Shown here: one piece after another, positions 59,907 to 64,000 of the stretch
Position numbering within the stretch: the stretch's first letter is position 1
Layout of the letters: the number at the start of each line of letters is the position of its first letter
From: Intestinibaculum porci
GTDB taxonomy: Bacteria > Bacillota_I > Bacilli_A > Erysipelotrichales > Coprobacillaceae
Assembly: GCF_003925875.1 (NCBI RefSeq)
Contig: NZ_AP019309.1
Location: 2,852,001 to 2,916,000, forward strand
Reading direction: 5' to 3'
DNA: 64,000 nucleotides
Notes under the pieces: generated by a model
The model's input: the letters and a program-made list of their open reading frames with translations, nothing else
The model's database searches: none
Told to the model about the DNA's origin: nothing
Program-made: the position numbers and the translations under genes

Positions 59907-60791
59907 TTACTTTTTATATAAAGCCTGATAAACCTTTTGCAGCTTTTCATCGCGCTGCTTTGTGGCTTGCTCATCTTTACCATCATGATAATCATAGAAA
60001 CCCTGTTTGGTTTTGACGCCATACTCACCTTTTAAATAGTGATCTTTGAGTGATTTAGGGACCCGATGACTATCTTCCAAATCAGGCATCAGATAATCCG
60101 CAATATGGTAGAACGTATCCAAGCCGCCAAAATCCATTGTTTCTAATGGACCGATACAAGCCCAGCGGAAGCCTAAACCATATTTAATAACATCATCAAT
60201 GCCTTCTTTAGAGACAACTCCTGCTTCTACCAACGACAAAGCTTCCCGAATAACCGCTAACTGAATACGATTCGCTGCAAAGCCTAAGACATCTTTATTA
60301 ACTAAAACCGGCTTCTTATCAATCTTTAAAGCAACGTCATAAACAGCCTGAGCAACGTCATCGCTCGTGGCATCATTTTTAATGATTTCAATCAGTAAAA
60401 TCAATGTCGGCGGATTAAACCAGTGCATCCCTAGGAAACGGTTTGGATGTTTAACATGCGCTGCTAAACCATTAATGGATAAACCAGATGTATTGGTCGC
60501 AATAATGGTATGATCGTCGACAATTTGTGATAAGGACTCATAAAAAGCATTTTTAATCTCCTCATCTTCTGTCACATTCTCGACAATCAGATCAACATTT
60601 GATAAATCATTAAGATTTGTCGTGTATGCAATCTTTTCTCGTACTCCTTCACTAATATGGGTCTTGGCTTTGTCTAAAGTCGGCTGACGATGATTCCAAA
60701 GAGTGACATCAAAACCATACTGAGCAAAGATATCAGCCATTGAATAGCCCATAGTTCCGGCTCCGGCAATACCAATTCGTTTAATATTCAT
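59907..60791 (-). CDS. 3-hydroxyacyl-CoA dehydrogenase (3-hydroxybutyryl-CoA dehydrogenase type)
   Basis: 294 aa, the usual length. NAD-binding GAGTMG is at 10-15, the catalytic His is in GMHWFNPP, and the helical C-terminal domain has NRIQLAVIREALSLVE and GLGFRW. It should interconvert acetoacetyl-CoA and 3-hydroxybutyryl-CoA or related CoA esters. No thiolase, crotonase or butyryl-CoA genes are near, so its pathway is unclear. The IscB element starts at its stop codon and its original terminator now lies about 3.8 kb away. Confidence 0.9.
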   Translation of the reverse strand: MNIKRIGIAGAGTMGYSMADIFAQYGFDVTLWNHRQPTLDKAKTHISEGVREKIAYTTNLNDLSNVDLIVENVTEDEEIKNAFYESLSQIVDDHTIIATNTSGLSINGLAAHVKHPNRFLGMHWFNPPTLILLIEIIKNDATSDDVAQAVYDVALKIDKKPVLVNKDVLGFAANRIQLAVIREALSLVEAGVVSKEGIDDVIKYGLGFRWACIGPLETMDFGGLDTFYHIADYLMPDLEDSHRVPKSLKDHYLKGEYGVKTKQGFYDYHDGKDEQATKQRDEKLQKVYQALYKK

Positions 60792-60821
60792 ACGATCACC
60801 TTCTTTAGCTCTATTTTACTC

Positions 60822-61487
60822 CTATTTTTCAAACAAGTGAAATGAATCGTGGGATAGCTGTGAAAACACGTCTTCTAATGAGGCGTAAATGGCAACGTGA
60901 TCACCTGCTAAATGATCAATAGCTACTAAGTCAGGAATACCGATCACATCAATATCAGCGGCTCTGGCTGCTTTGATGCCATTAATGGAATCTTCTAGAA
61001 CTACCGCTTCTTCTTTTTTGATTTGATAATCGGCTAACGCTTTGAGATAAATTTCTGGATCAGGTTTGGTCTTTTCCACCTGATCTCCACATACATAGCA
61101 GGTGAAGAATTCATCTAATCCGGCTTTCTTTAAGGCATAACGTACATCCTGATAAGATGAGGAAGATACCACAATACATGTATCCTGGTGATTCTTAAGA
61201 TAAGTGAGTAAATGGACAGCGCCTTTTTTCGGCATTAAGCCATGCGCATCCACATAGGCGCGCATTCGTTTTTCTTTTTCCGCATTATGACGGACCATAA
61301 AGTTACGATCACCTGTATAACGCTCAGCAACATCCTTCGCCATTTCGCCATTGGTTCCTAAGGTATGATGCAGGAGTTCATCAATCAGCTTAGGATCCCC
61401 TGGTAAGACTTCTTTCCAGAAACGCACATGTAATCTTTCCGTATCAACTAATAGTCCATCCATATCAAATAGCCAAACCTTTTTCAT
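60822..61487 (-). CDS. HAD family hydrolase (beta-phosphoglucomutase-like)
   Basis: 221 aa. Motif I is FDMDGLLVDTE (nucleophile Asp at about 8), with a helical cap after it, motif II in IVVSSSSYQDV, the conserved Lys in KTKPDPEIY and motif IV in VLEDSINGI. This is the subfamily of phosphoglucomutases and sugar-phosphate phosphatases. It lies 30 bp upstream of the hbd-type gene, likely in one transcript. Confidence 0.9.
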   Translation of the reverse strand: MKKVWLFDMDGLLVDTERLHVRFWKEVLPGDPKLIDELLHHTLGTNGEMAKDVAERYTGDRNFMVRHNAEKEKRMRAYVDAHGLMPKKGAVHLLTYLKNHQDTCIVVSSSSYQDVRYALKKAGLDEFFTCYVCGDQVEKTKPDPEIYLKALADYQIKKEEAVVLEDSINGIKAARAADIDVIGIPDLVAIDHLAGDHVAIYASLEDVFSQLSHDSFHLFEK

Positions 61488-61502
61488 ATAGTCCTCCTTA
61501 TA

Positions 61503-61527
61503 AAAAGCACCCTTTTTGGGGGTGCTT
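61503..61527 (-). terminator. Terminator after the small acidic gene
   Basis: Eight-bp stem AAGCACCC/GGGTGCTT with a 7-nt loop and a T run on the minus strand. Confidence 0.8.
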
Positions 61528-61729
61528 AATCAACAATCATTAAATCGGTTAATACTTTGCCTTCATCAATCGCCTGACGTAAATCATCGATTGTCAAAGT
61601 CTGAAGACGGCCATCTTCCGCTTCAAATTCTAAGTATTCAAAATCTTCTAAATCTTCTTCTGTTTCATCATCAATTAAATCGAAGTAATCAAGCACTTCA
61701 AAGTTACTCATCTGACTTGCTTTCTTCAT
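61526..61729 (-). CDS. Small acidic protein, 67 aa
   Basis: Strongly acidic (many Asp/Glu: IDDETEEDLEDFEYLEFEAEDG), no membrane segment. Start at 61729, with GAGG 6 bases upstream; it overlaps the end of the coiled-coil gene by 26 bp in another frame, so the two are co-expressed. The C-terminal half (LQTLTIDDLRQAIDEGKVLTDL) looks like a small folded domain. Function unknown; a partner of the coiled-coil protein is a reasonable guess. Confidence 0.65.
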   Translation of the reverse strand: MKKASQMSNFEVLDYFDLIDDETEEDLEDFEYLEFEAEDGRLQTLTIDDLRQAIDEGKVLTDLMIVD

Positions 61730-64000
61730 GTAATACCTCTTTATTCATCTTTCCAAATGTATTTTGTGAGACTTCATCAAGCTGTTCATCCATAAAGTCT
61801 GAATACTTAGAATACAGTTTATTGTATTCATCATGCAGTTCTTTATACTTTGCCTGAACATCATTGACTACATCCACATATTCATCATTCTTATCAACGA
61901 CATAGTCTAAGCCTTTATGAATCTTTAAGATCGCTGCTTTATAGCCTTCATTAATTTCTTTCAGCTTATTAACGTTTTCTTTGGTCTGTTTTAATTCATT
62001 TTCTAAGTCCGTCTTCTGCATTTTCAGATGTTCATTTTCATCCTGCATCGTTGGAATAGACGCTTTTAAATCATTGTACTTTTCATTTAAGCTGTTCCAG
62101 TTCGTCTTCAGATCATTCTGGGCTTTCATTAATTCCAGATTCATTCGCTGAGACTTCTGATTGGTATCTTTTAGTTTTGTTAACTGGGACGTTAAGGCTT
62201 CTTTTTCTTTGCCTAAAGCCTGATGTTCTTCTGTCAGTTTCTGATGATCAGTTGTTAAAGCTTCATGATTCTTACTTAAATCATCTAAAGCCTGCTTAGT
62301 TGACGTATAAGAGTTTTCCAAAGAATTAAGCTGACCCGTAATATTTTCTAACTGATCTTTTAAATCCTTTTGCGAAGCGCTTAAGTCATCACGTTCTTTT
62401 GCCATTTTTGCCTGATCCGCTTCTAACGCAGAAACCTGATTTGATAAAGTTGTGGCTTTCGCTTCACTCGCTTCTTTTTCATCTGTTAACGTCGCCATTG
62501 CAGAGGCTAAAGCACTCTTTTCTTCAACCACTGCTGCCTGCGCTTTCTTTAACTCAGACACTTCTTTACGCAGTGCTTCTAAATCAGATAAATACTGCTG
62601 CTTTTCATTTTTCAGCGTATCATTTTCCTCTTCTAAACGTGAGTTATCTAAGCGTAATTCTTTGACGCCTTCTTCTAACTTATCATTGGCATTCTTTAAA
62701 CCTGTTAATTCACTATTTAAAGCATCTACCTGACTGTTAGTTTCGGTAACTGATTTATTTAACGCTTTTTTTTCCCGGCTTGCTTCTTCCACCTGATTAG
62801 CTAATTCCATCTTATCAGTCTTCAGATCTTCAACCTCTAATTCTAAAGCTGTATAGCTGTTTTCCTGATCTTTCAGTTTAGATTCGAAATAAGTAATCTG
62901 TGATTTCAGATATTTTAAGTCTTCCTGGGCTTTCTGATAGTTCGTCGTCAGTTCATCATTGGATTCCGTTAATGACTGATTCTGGGCCATTACCTGATCA
63001 TGACTTTCACTTAAAGAGGCATGGGTTTTCTTTAATTCTTCTAATTCTTTCGCTAAATTTAAAGCATTAGCGCGTAAAGTTGTAGCTTTATTCGCCGCAG
63101 TCACCTTTTCTTCATTTAACGCTGCCACATCTTTTTCTAACCCTTCAGCTTTTTCTTTTAAGCTGTCATAATCACTTTGTAAATGTTCTAAAGATGTCAC
63201 TTTCGCTTCAAATGTCTGCGCCTTTTCATAAGCCGTATTAAAGTCTTCTTCTAACGAAGAATACTTGCTTGTTAATTCATCAAAAGCTTCACTTTTAGCT
63301 GTTAAATCATCATTCAATGTTGCCTTTTCCTGTGATAAGGATGCCACATTACTTAAGGCATTGGTTAACTGATTCTTCACTTCATCTAATGATGACTGTA
63401 ATGAAGTCTTATTTTCCTGTAATTCATTAACCTGCTTTTCATAGTTTTGCGCTTTTTCATAAGCCGTATTAAAGTCTTCTTTTAATGAATCATACTTAGC
63501 TGTTAATTCATCAAAAGCTTCACTTTTAGCTGTTAAATCATCATTCAATGTTGTCTTTTCCTGTGATAAGGAAGCCACATTACTTAAGGCATTGGTTAAC
63601 TGATTCTTCACTTCATCTAATGATGACTGTAATGAAGTCTTATTTTCCTGTAATTCATTAACCTGCTTTTCATAATTCTGCGCTTTTTCATAAGCGGTAT
63701 TGAAATCATCTTTTAAGGAATCATACTTGCTCGTTAACTCATCTAAGTCCCCTGCTTTAACAGTCAAATCATCCTGTAATGATGCTTTTTCTTTCGTTAA
63801 AGAAGCGACGTTGCCTAAAGCAGTGGTTAACTGACCTTTGACTTCCTCTAATGATGACTGTAAATCATTGGTCTGATTTTCAAAACTCTGAGCTTTTTCA
63901 TAAGCAGTATTGAAATCATCCTTTAAGGAATCATACTTGCTCGTTAACTCATCTAAGTCCCCTGCTTTAACAGTGAGATCATCCTGTAATGAAGCCTTTT
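61704..64000 (-). CDS. Long repetitive coiled-coil protein (5' end outside the window)
   Basis: At least 765 aa, open through the window edge; the apparent start at 63767 is an internal TTG. Heptad repeats run for the whole length. The part from about 63220 to 64000 is made of nearly identical units of 77 residues beginning DELT(S/A)KYDSL and containing FNTAYEKAQ, LQSSL and QLT.ALSNVASL; the outermost unit has only 70. The C-terminus (residues after GLDYVVDKNDEYVD) is less regular. No membrane anchor is seen in this part. Such rods act as cytoskeletal or scaffold proteins; no family is recognised. Confidence 0.85.
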   Translation of the reverse strand, partial: KASLQDDLTVKAGDLDELTSKYDSLKDDFNTAYEKAQSFENQTNDLQSSLEEVKGQLTTALGNVASLTKEKASLQDDLTVKAGDLDELTSKYDSLKDDFNTAYEKAQNYEKQVNELQENKTSLQSSLDEVKNQLTNALSNVASLSQEKTTLNDDLTAKSEAFDELTAKYDSLKEDFNTAYEKAQNYEKQVNELQENKTSLQSSLDEVKNQLTNALSNVASLSQEKATLNDDLTAKSEAFDELTSKYSSLEEDFNTAYEKAQTFEAKVTSLEHLQSDYDSLKEKAEGLEKDVAALNEEKVTAANKATTLRANALNLAKELEELKKTHASLSESHDQVMAQNQSLTESNDELTTNYQKAQEDLKYLKSQITYFESKLKDQENSYTALELEVEDLKTDKMELANQVEEASREKKALNKSVTETNSQVDALNSELTGLKNANDKLEEGVKELRLDNSRLEEENDTLKNEKQQYLSDLEALRKEVSELKKAQAAVVEEKSALASAMATLTDEKEASEAKATTLSNQVSALEADQAKMAKERDDLSASQKDLKDQLENITGQLNSLENSYTSTKQALDDLSKNHEALTTDHQKLTEEHQALGKEKEALTSQLTKLKDTNQKSQRMNLELMKAQNDLKTNWNSLNEKYNDLKASIPTMQDENEHLKMQKTDLENELKQTKENVNKLKEINEGYKAAILKIHKGLDYVVDKNDEYVDVVNDVQAKYKELHDEYNKLYSKYSDFMDEQLDEVSQNTFGKMNKEVLHEESKSDE
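63221..64000 (-). repeat. Tandem 231-bp coding repeats
   Basis: The segment CTTTTTCATAAGC(C/G)GTATT recurs with starts near 63221, 63452, 63683 and 63893: spacings 231, 231 and 210 bp. The first three units are nearly identical in DNA as well as protein, which points to recent duplication. The array continues past the window edge. Confidence 0.9.

Overview
The window comes from a low-GC member of the Bacillota. The gene content (two ppGpp/cell-wall clusters, HrcA-type CIRCE control, a four-domain flavodiiron protein, AzlCD, IS1634- and IS110-type elements, no respiratory genes) suggests an anaerobic gut bacterium of the Erysipelotrichia. That placement is inference, not a 16S search.

Layout. 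1-11171: two nearly identical rRNA operons in tandem on the minus strand (each 16S-23S-5S, no tRNA), separated by a 941-bp spacer that holds a 47-codon ORF, a decayed EAL-like fragment and a 60-bp direct repeat. 11319-19087: mscL, a ZIP metal transporter, an orphan sensor kinase, and a run of minus-strand housekeeping genes (Cof-type phosphatase, small alarmone synthetase, histidine phosphatase, AlaX editing protein, murE). 19140-26223: a structured intergenic region with a candidate small RNA, a lipoprotein, two large TPR proteins and azlCD. 26277-35543: small hypothetical genes, a hidden 26-codon membrane peptide behind a hairpin, an NlpC/P60 hydrolase with a phased operator array, phosphoesterase, HD protein, trxA, ROK regulator, oppA and a small thioredoxin-like protein. 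35617-35808: a 6S-like RNA. 35826-48049: MATE pump, exonuclease, three hsp20 genes behind a CIRCE operator, tex, an AI-2E family protein, a soluble hybrid kinase coupled to a VOC protein, and a Zn-ribbon/YARHG protein. 48096-50339: an IS1634-type element flanked by a perfect 108-bp duplication of the 3' end of a GH3 gene. 50273-55990: GH3 enzyme, flavodiiron protein, DUF1295 membrane enzyme, methyltransferase. 56121-59906: the most interesting part. 59907-64000: an hbd-type dehydrogenase, a HAD phosphatase, a small acidic protein and the 3' part of a repetitive coiled-coil gene.

The 56121-59906 segment is an IscB (OMEGA) element: an iscB gene with all RuvC and HNH residues, an IS200/IS605-like right-end palindrome, and a ~310-nt HEARO/omega RNA on the same strand. 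An IS110-family element has landed between the omega RNA and iscB. IS110 elements use a bridge RNA, and the non-coding left end here folds into a stem with a large internal loop like a bridge-RNA guide loop. Two RNA-guided systems are therefore nested, and the nuclease gene is separated from its guide RNA by about 2 kb. The whole element sits between the stop codon of the hbd-type gene and what looks like that gene's original terminator.

Most genes are on the minus strand in short operons, often with stop/start overlaps and simple hairpin terminators. Where start codons were moved from the longest ORF, the choice rests on a visible Shine-Dalgarno sequence.
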